Positions 1-6,099 of a stretch of DNA of 6,560 bases are shown piece after piece; the stretch's first letter is position 1; the number at the start of each line of letters is the position of its first letter. The stretch covers positions 1 to 6,560 of the forward strand of contig CALBAX010000064.1 of the NCBI GenBank assembly GCA_937926875.1. The letters run 5' to 3'. Made by a program: the position numbers and the translations under genes. The notes beneath the pieces are model-generated. The model saw only the letters and a list, made by a program, of their open reading frames with translations. It did not search any database and had not been told where the DNA came from. This stretch comes from an uncultured Desulfovibrio sp. Lineage in GTDB: Bacteria > Desulfobacterota > Desulfovibrionia > Desulfovibrionales > Desulfovibrionaceae.

Positions 1-936
1 CACATCGTAGCCGCGACCGCGCTCCTTGGCGTCCATGCGGGCGTAGAACTGGAGGCCGCGGGTATTGACCGTCTCGATCCAGTCCGCGGGGGCGTGGTAC
101 ATTTTCCAGATGCCGGGGCCGGTGGGATACAGGTGGCCCTTGTCGTCATCCACCAGCTTGCGGCCGCCCACCACGTCCGAGGCCTCGATCCAGAGGATGC
201 CGCCATAGGGGAAGCCGCGACGGCGGTAATCGTTGTCGCCAAAGCTGTTCTGGTTGGCGGCCCAAAGGTTGTAAGCATCACGCACCAGGGCGTGGCTGGT
301 CAGCATGTCATAGGCATTGGAGCCGATGACCGCGCTGATGCCCGTGTAGGGATTGCCGCCCATAGCCGCCTCGATCTTGCGCTTGGCCGCCATGATGCCG
401 CTCAAGATGGGGTTTTTGTCCGCCTCCACAGCGGCGGGGAAGCTCAGATCCTGCTTTTTCTGGGTCACGCCGAAGGTATCGAAAATGTCGTGCAGCACAG
501 TGCTGCCGTCAGCATCAAGGACGACGCCCTTGATGGCGCCCAGACGGTGGAACTCCAGCGTCATGTCCAGATTGCGCTTGATGGCGGTGAGCTTGTCATT
601 GATGACACGCTCTGCCGTCACCAGCTCCGTGGAGCCGAAGGCCCGCACGTCCTGCAGGTCTTCCGGAGACACCGTGTCCGCCTGGGACAGGTGCGTGCAG
701 CTCAGGACCTTGGTCTGGCGCTTTTCCGTCTGACCGGTCACATACTCGGGCTGGGAGCCACGCGGGGAATCCGCGATCAGGATGATGCGGCCGCGTTTGT
801 AATCGAACGTCATATGCGTGGTCGTGAGCCCGGATGTCTCGAACATGCTGCCGAAACGCAGGGGCATCAGCGGCAGCTTGTTGACGGCCTCGGTCATCTC
901 GACCACGGAAAACGTATCCGGCCAGTTAAGATTCAT
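1..936 (-). CDS. Phage major capsid protein, lambda gpE family (3' end cut by window edge)
   Basis: The reverse strand is open with no stop from the ATG at 936-934 to position 1, giving 312 residues that begin MNLNWPDTFSVVEMTEAV. Typical lambda E-type features are the N-terminal MPLRFGSMFE and FDYKRGRI stretches, a central helical part with LEFHRLGAIKGVVLDADG, and a C-terminal part with PYTGISAVIG, WIEASD and TRGLQFYARMDAKERGRGYDV. Lambda E is 341 residues, so roughly the last 30 residues lie outside the window. The product would form the icosahedral head shell. The start is supported by a strong GGAGGT ribosome site (945-950) nine bases upstream. The start overlaps the end of the decoration gene by 11 bases, so the two are translationally coupled. 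Family assignment rests on reading the translation; no search was run. Confidence 0.93.
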   Translation of the reverse strand, partial: MNLNWPDTFSVVEMTEAVNKLPLMPLRFGSMFETSGLTTTHMTFDYKRGRIILIADSPRGSQPEYVTGQTEKRQTKVLSCTHLSQADTVSPEDLQDVRAFGSTELVTAERVINDKLTAIKRNLDMTLEFHRLGAIKGVVLDADGSTVLHDIFDTFGVTQKKQDLSFPAAVEADKNPILSGIMAAKRKIEAAMGGNPYTGISAVIGSNAYDMLTSHALVRDAYNLWAANQNSFGDNDYRRRGFPYGGILWIEASDVVGGRKLVDDDKGHLYPTGPGIWKMYHAPADWIETVNTRGLQFYARMDAKERGRGYDV

Positions 937-1327
937 CGTCTTCCACCTCCTCGATGGTGCGGATGGCAAAGCCCAGGTCATGCAGGGCCTGCACGGCTTC
1001 GTCCTTCTTGGCCACGCTGCTGTCGAAGCGCAGCTTGTTCCTGTTGATGATGGCGTAGCCGCGCAGCACGTTCACTTCCTGGGGGGCGTCGGCATTGGCT
1101 GCGGTCTGGATCAGCACGGCCTTGGCATCGCCCAGGGTGCCGTCGGCCTCCTTGAGGGCGGAATAATTGCCGTCCGCATCGCGGGTCAGCACCGTGCCGA
1201 AGGCCAGATCACCGGACGAGGCGGCCAGCATGACCTTCTCGCGGCTGTAACGGGGGTCAATCTCGTGAATGACGAGCTCGGAAAAACTGGGGCCGAACTC
1301 GTAACTGTGGGCGATCACTTTGCTCAT
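926..1327 (-). CDS. Head decoration protein, lambda gpD family
   Basis: A 133-residue protein, somewhat longer than lambda D (110 residues). Its middle has the gpD-like pattern VMLAASSGDLAFGTVLTRD, followed by a small beta-rich core (KAVLIQTAANA, VNVLRGYAIINRNKLRF). It ends with an acidic tail, EEVEDDES, that extends past the usual gpD fold. Proteins of this family form trimers on the expanded capsid and stabilise it against packaged DNA pressure. AAAGGAG lies six bases before the ATG. The gene sits between protease/scaffold and capsid exactly as lambda D does. It starts 11 bases after the protease stop and overlaps the capsid start by 11 bases. Confidence 0.9.
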   Translation of the reverse strand: MSKVIAHSYEFGPSFSELVIHEIDPRYSREKVMLAASSGDLAFGTVLTRDADGNYSALKEADGTLGDAKAVLIQTAANADAPQEVNVLRGYAIINRNKLRFDSSVAKKDEAVQALHDLGFAIRTIEEVEDDES

Positions 1328-1338
1328 GCCTTTCTCCT

Positions 1339-1779
1339 TTACATGGCTGCCTCGGCGCGACGCCGCTCGGCATCAGCCACCAGTTTGCTCTTGCCTTCGC
1401 TGGAGAGCGCTCCTGGAGCGGCAGGCAGCGTCTGCGCCCCCTGCTCCTGCAGGGCGTTGAGGATGGCGGCCTTGCTGTCCTGCGGCTCCGCAGGGGCCTG
1501 CTGTGCGGCAGGGGCCTGCGGCATGAGCTTGCCGAGACCGGCCAGTTGCTGTGCGGACAGGCCCAGCGCTTTCGCCTGGGCCACGAACGTGCGCACGGCT
1601 TCGGCCTTTTCCTTGCCGCACACTGTTTCCATGGCGTTCAGGGCATACTCCACGCCATCGTCACTGGCCGAAGCCCGGCCTTCTTCAAGCAGTGCTTTAA
1701 GCAATTCGGGGGCCTCGGCGGCCAGGCGTTCGCGCGTCAGGGCCTGTTCGGCAGGGGCGTCAGGGCTGTTATCGGACAT
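1339..1779 (-). CDS. Nu3-like head scaffolding protein from an in-frame internal start of the protease gene
   Basis: An ATG at 1779-1777 lies in frame inside the protease gene. It is preceded by a strong GGAGG site (complement of 1785-1789) with five-base spacing, unusual in the middle of a coding region. Translation from here would give 146 residues starting MSDNSPDAPAEQALTRERL. The protein is helical and charged, with a proline/glutamine/alanine linker (APAAQQAPAEPQ) and the basic end KLVADAERRRAEAAM. Lambda encodes scaffold Nu3 in exactly this nested way inside gene C, at about 130 residues. The product would be an internal scaffold removed or cleaved by the protease during prohead maturation. 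The nested start is inferred from the ribosome site and the lambda precedent. Confidence 0.75.
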   Translation of the reverse strand: MSDNSPDAPAEQALTRERLAAEAPELLKALLEEGRASASDDGVEYALNAMETVCGKEKAEAVRTFVAQAKALGLSAQQLAGLGKLMPQAPAAQQAPAEPQDSKAAILNALQEQGAQTLPAAPGALSSEGKSKLVADAERRRAEAAM

Positions 1780-2559
1780 CGTTGCCTCCAAAAGTCGGTT
1801 GATGGCCTGGTCCTCGTCCTGCACGATGGCGGTCACGAGGCCAAGCTGCTGCGCGGGCTGGGCGAACAAAATCTGCGCCTCCGTCCACGCGGGGTCCTGG
1901 CTGATGCCCATGTGCCGGGCCACGTCAGCCTTGAAAACGTCATGCAGGGCGTCCACACGCTCCTGGAAATAGGCCGTCTGCTCCGGGGTCAGCTTTTCCA
2001 CGGGGTTGCCCGCCGTCTTCCACCTGCCGCTGGCGATGTAGCTGATGGCGACGCCCAGCTTGTCCAGATAACCGCTGATGTTGACCAGCTCGGAGATGAC
2101 GCCCACGCTGCCCACCTGGGCCGTGGCCGGGGCGTAGACGCGGCCTGTGGCCGAGGCCAGCCAGTAGGCGGCGGAAGCGGCCAGCCCGTCGGCATAGGCG
2201 GCCACGGGCTTGTCGTCGATACGGGCGATGTAGTCCGCCAGCTCCTTGACCCCGGCGGCCACGCCGCCCGGAGAGTTGAAGGAGAGCAGGATGCCCCGGA
2301 CGCGCGTATCCTGCCGGGCTTCCTCCAGCGCCTGCCTGATCTCCACCTGCCCCGTTTCCGACATCCAGCCGCGCTTGCGGGGGATGACGCCGGTGACGGA
2401 GATCACCGCCACACCGCGCCGCAGGCTGAACGGTTGGGGCGCGGGCCTGACCGGTACGGGAGCGGGCTGTCCCCCACCTGCCGTACGGGCGCGGATGTCG
2501 TACAGCACCTGCCCGGCGAATTGGGGGGCCAGGGCCCACAGGCCATCAGGCGTCATCAT
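1339..2559 (-). CDS. Prohead protease / capsid assembly protein, S49 (SppA-like) family, lambda gpC type
   Basis: This 406-residue protein has an N-terminal S49 serine protease domain (about residues 45-250) and a scaffold-like C-terminal part. The likely Ser/Lys dyad is visible: Ser129 in GLAASAAYWLAS and Lys181 in SGRWKTAGNP. The stretch LLSFNSPGGVAAGVKEL is typical of SppA-like folds. The C-terminal region is rich in Ala, Gln, Glu and Pro, as expected of a scaffold that is cleaved out of the prohead. I chose the ATG at 2559 (MMTPDGLW) because AAGGAG (complement of 2567-2572) stands seven bases before it. The in-frame ATG nine codons upstream has no such site. The start overlaps the portal stop by 14 bases, which suggests translational coupling. 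It matches lambda C in position and architecture. Confidence 0.92.
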   Translation of the reverse strand: MMTPDGLWALAPQFAGQVLYDIRARTAGGGQPAPVPVRPAPQPFSLRRGVAVISVTGVIPRKRGWMSETGQVEIRQALEEARQDTRVRGILLSFNSPGGVAAGVKELADYIARIDDKPVAAYADGLAASAAYWLASATGRVYAPATAQVGSVGVISELVNISGYLDKLGVAISYIASGRWKTAGNPVEKLTPEQTAYFQERVDALHDVFKADVARHMGISQDPAWTEAQILFAQPAQQLGLVTAIVQDEDQAINRLLEATMSDNSPDAPAEQALTRERLAAEAPELLKALLEEGRASASDDGVEYALNAMETVCGKEKAEAVRTFVAQAKALGLSAQQLAGLGKLMPQAPAAQQAPAEPQDSKAAILNALQEQGAQTLPAAPGALSSEGKSKLVADAERRRAEAAM

Positions 2560-4141
2560 CGGTCGTCTCCTTGGCGTTCGTGTCATGGCCGTCGGTGCGG
2601 CGTCCGGGCGTGGAGGCCGCTGCCTGCGATGTCGTCCCCGCCACGGGCAGGGCCTGCCGCACGTTTTGCAGCAGGGGGGCCTCCATCAGGAGCTTCGCCA
2701 TGCCTTCTTCAAAGTCGCCGCCGCGCTGTGCCCAGGCTTCGCTGTAGGTCATGATGCGGTTCTCCAGTGCCAGCACCGTGGCCGAGACCTCCTTGACTGG
2801 GTCGATAAAGCCGCGGGCGGGGCCGATCCAGTCCGCATTGCACCAGAGGGCGCGGGCCTCATAAAAATCCGGGGCTCCGTCCGGCAGCGTGATGAGGCCG
2901 CGCAGCCAGGCTTCCTCCATGACCATCTCGTAGATGGGCTGGCAGTAGGAGCGCGCCAGCCACTGCCGGTAGTAGCTGTAGACCTTCCACGCCTCGTTGA
3001 GCGCGGCCCGCATGGAGCTGTAATTGGTCTGGCTGAAATCCTTGGTCAGGCTCTCGTAGGGGATGCCCTGGGCCGCCGCCATCGCCCGCTGCACGATCTG
3101 CACGAAGGCCGAGAAATTGGCCGAAGGACGTTTGGATTCCAGCACATAGGGCTTCTGGTTCACATCGCCGTACCAGACCTGCCCTTCCTCGATGGTCTGG
3201 AAGTAGGAGGGGCCTGCTCCTTCTTTTTCTTCCGGCCCCTGATGCTCCTGCACATAGCCGGGGAGTTCCCCCTGCTCCGTCGCGATGAAGACCGGGAACT
3301 GCGCCGCCACCACCTGGGCGAACAGCTCGAAATTGATGGTATCCGAGAGGTTGCGGAACAGGGCGATGCTCTTGGCGAAGGTGGAGCATCCGCGCTCCTG
3401 TTCGTCCGTCTCCATGCGGTAAAGATGGAAAACCTGCTGCCGGTGGCCCAGCCGGGCGCGCACAAAGCGGAAATCCGTGGACAGCAGCTCGCCTTCGTAC
3501 ATCCAGGTGTCCAGGATGGACGGCGGCGGGCAGGCGATATAGTAGCCCTCCGGCCTGCCGTAGGTCGTATAGCGGATGCCGTCGCGCACGTTGGGGTCCG
3601 TGGTCATGTCCGCCGGGGTCTGGAGACGCTCCGGGGCGATGGTCTGGAGGGCCAGGGAAAAGTGGCGCATCTGGCTGGAACGCTCCTTTTCCGGGAGCAT
3701 GACGGCCAGATGCAGCAGCTCGCCCTTGCAGAGGATGGAGCGCAGGCCCAAGGCCTGAAGGTCGAAAAAATGGCTCAGGCCGCGCACATCGGCCTCGCGC
3801 ATCCAGCGGTCGAAGGCCCATTCCATATCTTCGCCCACGGCGCGGGCCTGCTCCGGCGTGATGCCCAGGCGGGCCGCCGGGATGCTGGACTTGGGCAGCA
3901 GGCCCGTGCCCACCGCGTTGCTGGTGATGGTGTCCACCGTGGCATTGGCCGACCAGTCGTTGGCCATAAGGTCGGCAGCACGGCGCTGGATGACCTCCCG
4001 CTCGCGGGAAGCCCCCTCACGGCTCTGGATCTGCGGCCCGCGCCAGTGTGACAGGGGGCCCCGAAAGGCCCCCGCATCACGGGAGGCGGACGGCATACGC
4101 CGGGAGGTAGGGAGAGGTCTGCCCTGGGCATCGTACAGCAT
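2546..4141 (-). CDS. Phage portal protein, lambda gpB family
   Basis: A 531-residue protein, almost the length of lambda B (533). Recognisable stretches in order are DLMANDWSANATVDTITSNAVG near the N-terminus, GELLHLAVMLPE, the later YESLTKDFSQTNYSSMRAALNEAW, AWLRGLITLPDGAPDFYEARALW, and CNADWIGPARGFIDPVKEV followed by AQRGGDFEE. The FSQTNYSS...NEAW and NADWIG...DPVKE motifs align by eye with lambda B. The protein would form the dodecameric ring at the DNA-entry vertex and dock terminase and the neck. The N-terminus is basic and Ser/Arg-rich. The start follows the W stop by three bases, with a GAGGTGA-type ribosome site lying in the end of W. The C-terminal tail (TTDDDA) overlaps the protease start. 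Confidence 0.95.
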   Translation of the reverse strand: MLYDAQGRPLPTSRRMPSASRDAGAFRGPLSHWRGPQIQSREGASREREVIQRRAADLMANDWSANATVDTITSNAVGTGLLPKSSIPAARLGITPEQARAVGEDMEWAFDRWMREADVRGLSHFFDLQALGLRSILCKGELLHLAVMLPEKERSSQMRHFSLALQTIAPERLQTPADMTTDPNVRDGIRYTTYGRPEGYYIACPPPSILDTWMYEGELLSTDFRFVRARLGHRQQVFHLYRMETDEQERGCSTFAKSIALFRNLSDTINFELFAQVVAAQFPVFIATEQGELPGYVQEHQGPEEKEGAGPSYFQTIEEGQVWYGDVNQKPYVLESKRPSANFSAFVQIVQRAMAAAQGIPYESLTKDFSQTNYSSMRAALNEAWKVYSYYRQWLARSYCQPIYEMVMEEAWLRGLITLPDGAPDFYEARALWCNADWIGPARGFIDPVKEVSATVLALENRIMTYSEAWAQRGGDFEEGMAKLLMEAPLLQNVRQALPVAGTTSQAAASTPGRRTDGHDTNAKETTDDDA

Positions 4142-4144
4142 GGC

Positions 4145-4366
4145 TCACCTCACCACGCGCGCACTGACGCGCACCGGCCCGCGTCCACGCGAGAGTGCGG
4201 CCAGCTCCGAGCCGATCCAGTCGATCTGGTCGCGTATCTCAGCGAGATCGTAGCGGGTCAGGGTACGGCTGCCGATGGTATACGACTTGCCTGTGGAGGC
4301 CGCCTTGTAGGCGGCCTTCCAGTCGGCAAGCAACGAGAGGAGTTCTTCACGGGTCCACACAGACAT
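4145..4366 (-). CDS. gpW-like head-tail connector (head completion) protein
   Basis: A 73-residue protein immediately upstream of the portal gene, the position and size of lambda W (68 residues). It has an N-terminal helix (TREELLSLLADWKAAYKAAST), a short beta hairpin (KSYTIGSRTLTRY), a second helix (DLAEIRDQIDWIGSELAAL) and a basic tail, matching the helix-hairpin-helix layout of gpW. Such proteins bind the portal after packaging and provide the platform for the tail connector. It could equally be assigned to the related DUF6148-type small head proteins. The ATG has only a weak ribosome site upstream. An in-frame TAA lies a few codons earlier with no other start between, so the start is fixed by exclusion. 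Confidence 0.8.
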   Translation of the reverse strand: MSVWTREELLSLLADWKAAYKAASTGKSYTIGSRTLTRYDLAEIRDQIDWIGSELAALSRGRGPVRVSARVVR

Positions 4367-4443
4367 GGGATTGCTATTATCATCCCCGCATTAGCATGTC
4401 CGCGTGTTTGGGAATCGGGAGAATGAAAATTTGCAGCGGCCCC

Positions 4444-4486
4444 AAAAACAGAAAGCCCCCGCAGGAAGGGCCATTCCTGCAGGGGC
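4444..4486 (-). terminator. Rho-independent terminator, minus strand
   Basis: Arms at 4455-4467 and 4474-4486 (GCCCCCGCAGGAA and TTCCTGCAGGGGC) form a 13-bp stem with one mismatch and a six-base loop. On the minus strand the hairpin is followed by CTTTCTGTTTTT; on the plus strand no T-tract follows. It would stop minus-strand transcription arriving from the mqsRA side before it reaches the W gene. Confidence 0.8.
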
Positions 4487-4557
4487 GTCTAACGAGTAAC
4501 CAGACCCGGAGGGCCATTGGCTGCGGCAAGCGTTACCGGCTCTTGCCGCCGGATCTG
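4444..4557 (-). ncRNA. Candidate structured phage RNA, possibly c4-like antisense RNA
   Basis: On the minus strand this stretch folds as nested stems. An outer stem pairs 4557-4549 with 4509-4501 (CAGATCCGG with CCGGGTCTG, one G-T pair). An inner perfect 8-bp stem pairs 4549-4542 with 4530-4523 (GCGGCAAG with CTTGCCGC) across an 11-base loop; the two stems share base 4549. A terminator hairpin with a T-tract follows. The inner loop also holds TAACG, which could pair with CGTTA at 4494-4490 as a pseudoknot. No convincing reading frame covers it. The layout and the CCTCCGGGTCTGGTTACTCGT-like segment recall c4-type antisense RNAs of P1/P7/P4-related phages, but this comes from memory and no model search was run. 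It lies directly upstream of the head operon, so it could control read-through. Confidence 0.45.
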
Positions 4558-4572
4558 TTGTATCCTTTTTCT

Positions 4573-4588
4573 CCTTGCCTGGGCAAGG
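4573..4588. repeat. Perfect short palindrome upstream of mqsR
   Basis: CCTTGCC-TG-GGCAAGG is a perfect inverted repeat with 7-base arms and a 2-base centre. It ends one base before the -35 box of the mqsR promoter. It could be a protein-binding operator or a small hairpin in a minus-strand transcript. It does not match the known MqsA operator sequence and has no T-tract on either side. Confidence 0.5.
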
Positions 4589-4589
4589 C

Positions 4590-4617
4590 TTGACAAATTA
4601 ACCTAGTAGGGTAAAAT
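4590..4617 (+). promoter_or_regulatory. sigma70-type promoter of mqsRA
   Basis: A perfect -35 box TTGACA (4590-4595) and a good -10 box TAAAAT (4612-4617) are separated by 16 bases. The -10 ends only six bases before the mqsR ATG at 4624, so transcription would start at or next to the start codon. There is no clear ribosome site, so the toxin mRNA may be leaderless or nearly so. Confidence 0.75.
4598..4614. promoter_or_regulatory. Probable MqsA operator within the mqsRA promoter
   Basis: TTAACCT-AGT-AGGGTAA is an inverted repeat with 7-base arms and one mismatch. Its core AACCT-N3-AGGGT differs by one base from the E. coli MqsA operator AACCT-N(2-4)-AGGTT (known from the family). It fills the spacer and runs into the -10 box, so bound MqsA would block RNA polymerase. 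This fits autoregulation of the operon by its antitoxin. Confidence 0.75.
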
Positions 4618-4623
4618 TTACTT

Positions 4624-4920
4624 ATGGAAAAGCACTCGCCCCACTGCCCTCTGTCCAAAGTCAAGGAGCTGGCCAAAGCCGGAAAGATCCGGGCAACAGC
4701 CACAGCGGTGCAGTGTGCCCGCCGCCTGGGCTTTCGTGGGAGTGCCATGTTCGCGGAAATAGAAAAACTCGAACGTGACGAGTTCTATAAAAGCATGACG
4801 ACCTACGCAAACCACACCATCTGGCAGGACGTCTATCACCACCAGAGCCCTGCGGGCATGTTGTACATCAAGGTGACCGTTGTGGATGACGTGCTTGTCG
4901 TCTCGTTCAAGGAGCTGTAG
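4624..4920 (+). CDS. mqsR: MqsR, mRNA interferase toxin of type II toxin-antitoxin system
   Basis: A 98-residue protein, the same length as E. coli MqsR, with the hallmark stretch DEFYKSMTTYANHTIWQDVYH and the ending VTVVDDVLVVSFKEL. MqsR is a RelE-fold endoribonuclease that cleaves mRNA, mainly at GCU/GCA sites, and arrests growth when its antitoxin is lost. The residues known to matter in E. coli MqsR (Lys56, Gln68, Tyr81) fall at the same positions here, so the toxin looks active. As is usual for this family, the toxin gene comes first. The antitoxin gene starts two bases after its stop. Its strand is opposite to the surrounding phage genes and it has its own promoter, which suggests lysogenic expression. 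No good ribosome site precedes the ATG. Confidence 0.96.
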   Translation: MEKHSPHCPLSKVKELAKAGKIRATATAVQCARRLGFRGSAMFAEIEKLERDEFYKSMTTYANHTIWQDVYHHQSPAGMLYIKVTVVDDVLVVSFKEL

Positions 4921-4922
4921 TT

Positions 4923-5318
4923 ATGTTTTGTCCTGTATGTGGTGCAGCGGAACTTGTCCACGGTGTCCATGCCATACCCTACACCTACAAGGGACGCACG
5001 ACTTCTTTCCAGCTCGAAGGCGACAAGTGCCCGGCATGCGGTGAGATCATTCTGGCAAAGCCGGAATGCGACAGGCTGGACACGCTGATGGAAGCCTTTG
5101 AGCGTTCCGTCAATACGGAGTTCTATGATCCGGCCTTTGTCCTGGCTGTCAGGAAGAAGCTGGGCCTCAACCAGAAGCAAGCCGGGGAACTTTTTGGCGG
5201 TGGGGCCAATGCCTTTTCCCGCTACGAGCTGGGGAAGACCAAACCCCCGCAAACGCTTTTGCAGCTTTTCCGTCTGCTGGACAATGATCCCTCACGTCTG
5301 AAGGAATTGCAGTCATAG
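4923..5318 (+). CDS. mqsA: MqsA, antitoxin and autorepressor of MqsR
   Basis: A 131-residue, two-domain protein matching E. coli MqsA. The N-terminal zinc domain has CPVC at residues 3-6 and CPAC at 36-39, the expected four zinc ligands. The linker is followed by a C-terminal XRE-type helix-turn-helix (about 68-131) containing VRKKLGLNQKQAGELFGGG and NAFSRYE. Asn96 and Arg100 correspond to the DNA-contacting Asn97 and Arg101 of E. coli MqsA. The protein binds and neutralises MqsR through the zinc domain and represses its own promoter as a dimer. Its ribosome site AAGGAG lies inside the last codons of mqsR, eight bases from the ATG, so translation is coupled to the toxin. A strong terminator follows the stop. 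Confidence 0.96.
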   Translation: MFCPVCGAAELVHGVHAIPYTYKGRTTSFQLEGDKCPACGEIILAKPECDRLDTLMEAFERSVNTEFYDPAFVLAVRKKLGLNQKQAGELFGGGANAFSRYELGKTKPPQTLLQLFRLLDNDPSRLKELQS

Positions 5319-5324
5319 CCCATC

Positions 5325-5359
5325 AGCGGCAGGTGTTGCGGCACCTGCCGCTTTTTCTT
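5325..5359 (+). terminator. Rho-independent terminator of the mqsRA operon
   Basis: A perfect 11-bp stem, AGCGGCAGGTG (5325-5335) with CACCTGCCGCT (5342-5352), has a six-base loop and is followed by TTTTCTT. It begins six bases after the mqsA stop. No T-tract follows on the minus strand, so it acts in one direction. Confidence 0.92.
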
Positions 5360-5385
5360 AGTTAATTTTTCTTAATTTGGGAAAA

Positions 5386-5892
5386 TTATGATATATGCAA
5401 TTCACGCAACGTTTCATTATCTATATCATACTTATATTTATGCTTTTCTCCATCTGGACATAATTCAAGATTATTTAATTTATATTCATAAATAACAACT
5501 GTTCTGCTTTTGTTTTTCATATTTGAAATTACATAACCAAAACTATAACCTAATTCTGCCATCATATCTGGAACCTTTTTAAGATCTTTTCCCGGTGATC
5601 CTAATTTTATTTCAACTATAAAGCAATTTAAGCAACCCCTATCATGACAAATAATATCAGGCCTCACTTTTTTAGACATCCCATTGATGCATATTTCTTT
5701 TAAATCGTCACCATTTCTTTCAAATTCACAGTCAATAAATAATCCGTCATTTTCAGATTCAATTATCTCTGAAAGGTAATGTCCTATCCTAACACTTATT
5801 GATTTCTCTATCTTACCTTGGCGCTCAAGCAAGGAACTGTCATTTTGATAAAATTTTTCAAGAGCCTGTTTTATAGTATCAATGTGCGACAT
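5386..5892 (-). CDS. AT-rich cargo gene; small protein with PD-(D/E)XK nuclease-like signature
   Basis: A 168-residue protein starting MSHIDTIKQALEKF. I chose this ATG because AAGGAG (complement of 5899-5904) lies six bases upstream; the longer in-frame start 16 codons earlier has no such site. The pattern RPDII (Asp79), a short loop, then FIVEIKLG (Glu94, Lys96) fits the D...ExK core of PD-(D/E)XK nucleases. Glu29 in the preceding helix (IEKSISVRIGHYLSEII) is a candidate first acidic residue, and a C-terminal strand-helix part (GYSFGYVISNM, TVVIYEY) follows. I do not recognise a named family, and the motif is inferred by eye. Base composition is far more AT-rich than all neighbours, which points to separate acquisition. 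It faces mqsRA tail to tail. It could be a restriction-like or defence protein, or a degenerate nuclease fold with another role. Confidence 0.75.
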   Translation of the reverse strand: MSHIDTIKQALEKFYQNDSSLLERQGKIEKSISVRIGHYLSEIIESENDGLFIDCEFERNGDDLKEICINGMSKKVRPDIICHDRGCLNCFIVEIKLGSPGKDLKKVPDMMAELGYSFGYVISNMKNKSRTVVIYEYKLNNLELCPDGEKHKYKYDIDNETLRELHIS

Positions 5893-5987
5893 ACTTTTCT
5901 CCTTGAATGGATAGTTATAAGTTCCCCAATAAATAATCATATACTACTTAAAATATTTTTTCCCAAGTCAAAAAATTGGGGGGAAAT

Positions 5988-6021
5988 CCCGTCCACGGCA
6001 GCGGCCACTGCCGTGGACGGG
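5988..6021 (-). terminator. Strong hairpin, probable terminator of the 6518-6108 gene
   Basis: A perfect 14-bp inverted repeat, CCCGTCCACGGCAG (5988-6001) with CTGCCGTGGACGGG (6008-6021), has a six-base loop. On the minus strand it is followed by ATTTCCCCCCAATTTTTT, so the T-tract is interrupted by C residues. It lies at the edge between GC-rich and AT-rich DNA. The stem is certain; intrinsic termination is likely but not proven. Confidence 0.6.
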
Positions 6022-6025
6022 CAAA

Positions 6026-6099
6026 ACGGTCAGGGCGGCCCTATCCCCTCCAGCGTCTGTACGTCTGTCGATCCCTGACCGTGCGCGGGCCGAAGCCCG
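6026..6099 (-). other. Structured spacer: long-range 10-bp stem and UUCG tetraloop hairpin
   Basis: ACGGTCAGGG (6026-6035) and CCCTGACCGT (6073-6082) form a perfect 10-bp inverted repeat across 37 bases. Next to it, CGGGC (6086-6090) and GCCCG (6095-6099) enclose CGAA, which on the minus strand is a very stable C(UUCG)G tetraloop hairpin. Together with the terminator hairpin they form a three-hairpin 3' region after the 6518-6108 gene. No reading frame with a credible start was found in this spacer. Confidence 0.5.

Noticed and set aside
94..1047. Long plus-strand open frame opposite the capsid gene
   Set aside because: It is a shadow of the GC-rich capsid and decoration genes: low-complexity Ala/His/Gly composition, no ribosome site, no recognisable domain.
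818..4051. Several long overlapping plus-strand open frames (818-1972, 1546-2754, 2246-4051)
   Set aside because: All lie antisense to the clearly recognised decoration, protease and portal genes, and their length comes from high GC codon structure. None has a domain I recognise.
4487..4560. tRNA gene in the hairpin-rich spacer
   Set aside because: The stems do not form a cloverleaf, and no acceptor stem or T-loop sequence is present.
4195..4593. Plus-strand open frame across the W gene and the spacer
   Set aside because: It crosses the W gene and the terminator hairpins in antisense and has no ribosome site or coherent protein character.
4533..5252. Minus-strand open frames opposite mqsRA (4533-4748, 4618-4842, 4836-5252)
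   Set aside because: mqsR and mqsA on the plus strand are unmistakable; these antisense frames show no family resemblance.
5893..5940. Upstream in-frame ATG adding 16 residues to the AT-rich gene
   Set aside because: The downstream ATG at 5892 has a perfect AAGGAG site six bases before it, while the upstream one has none.
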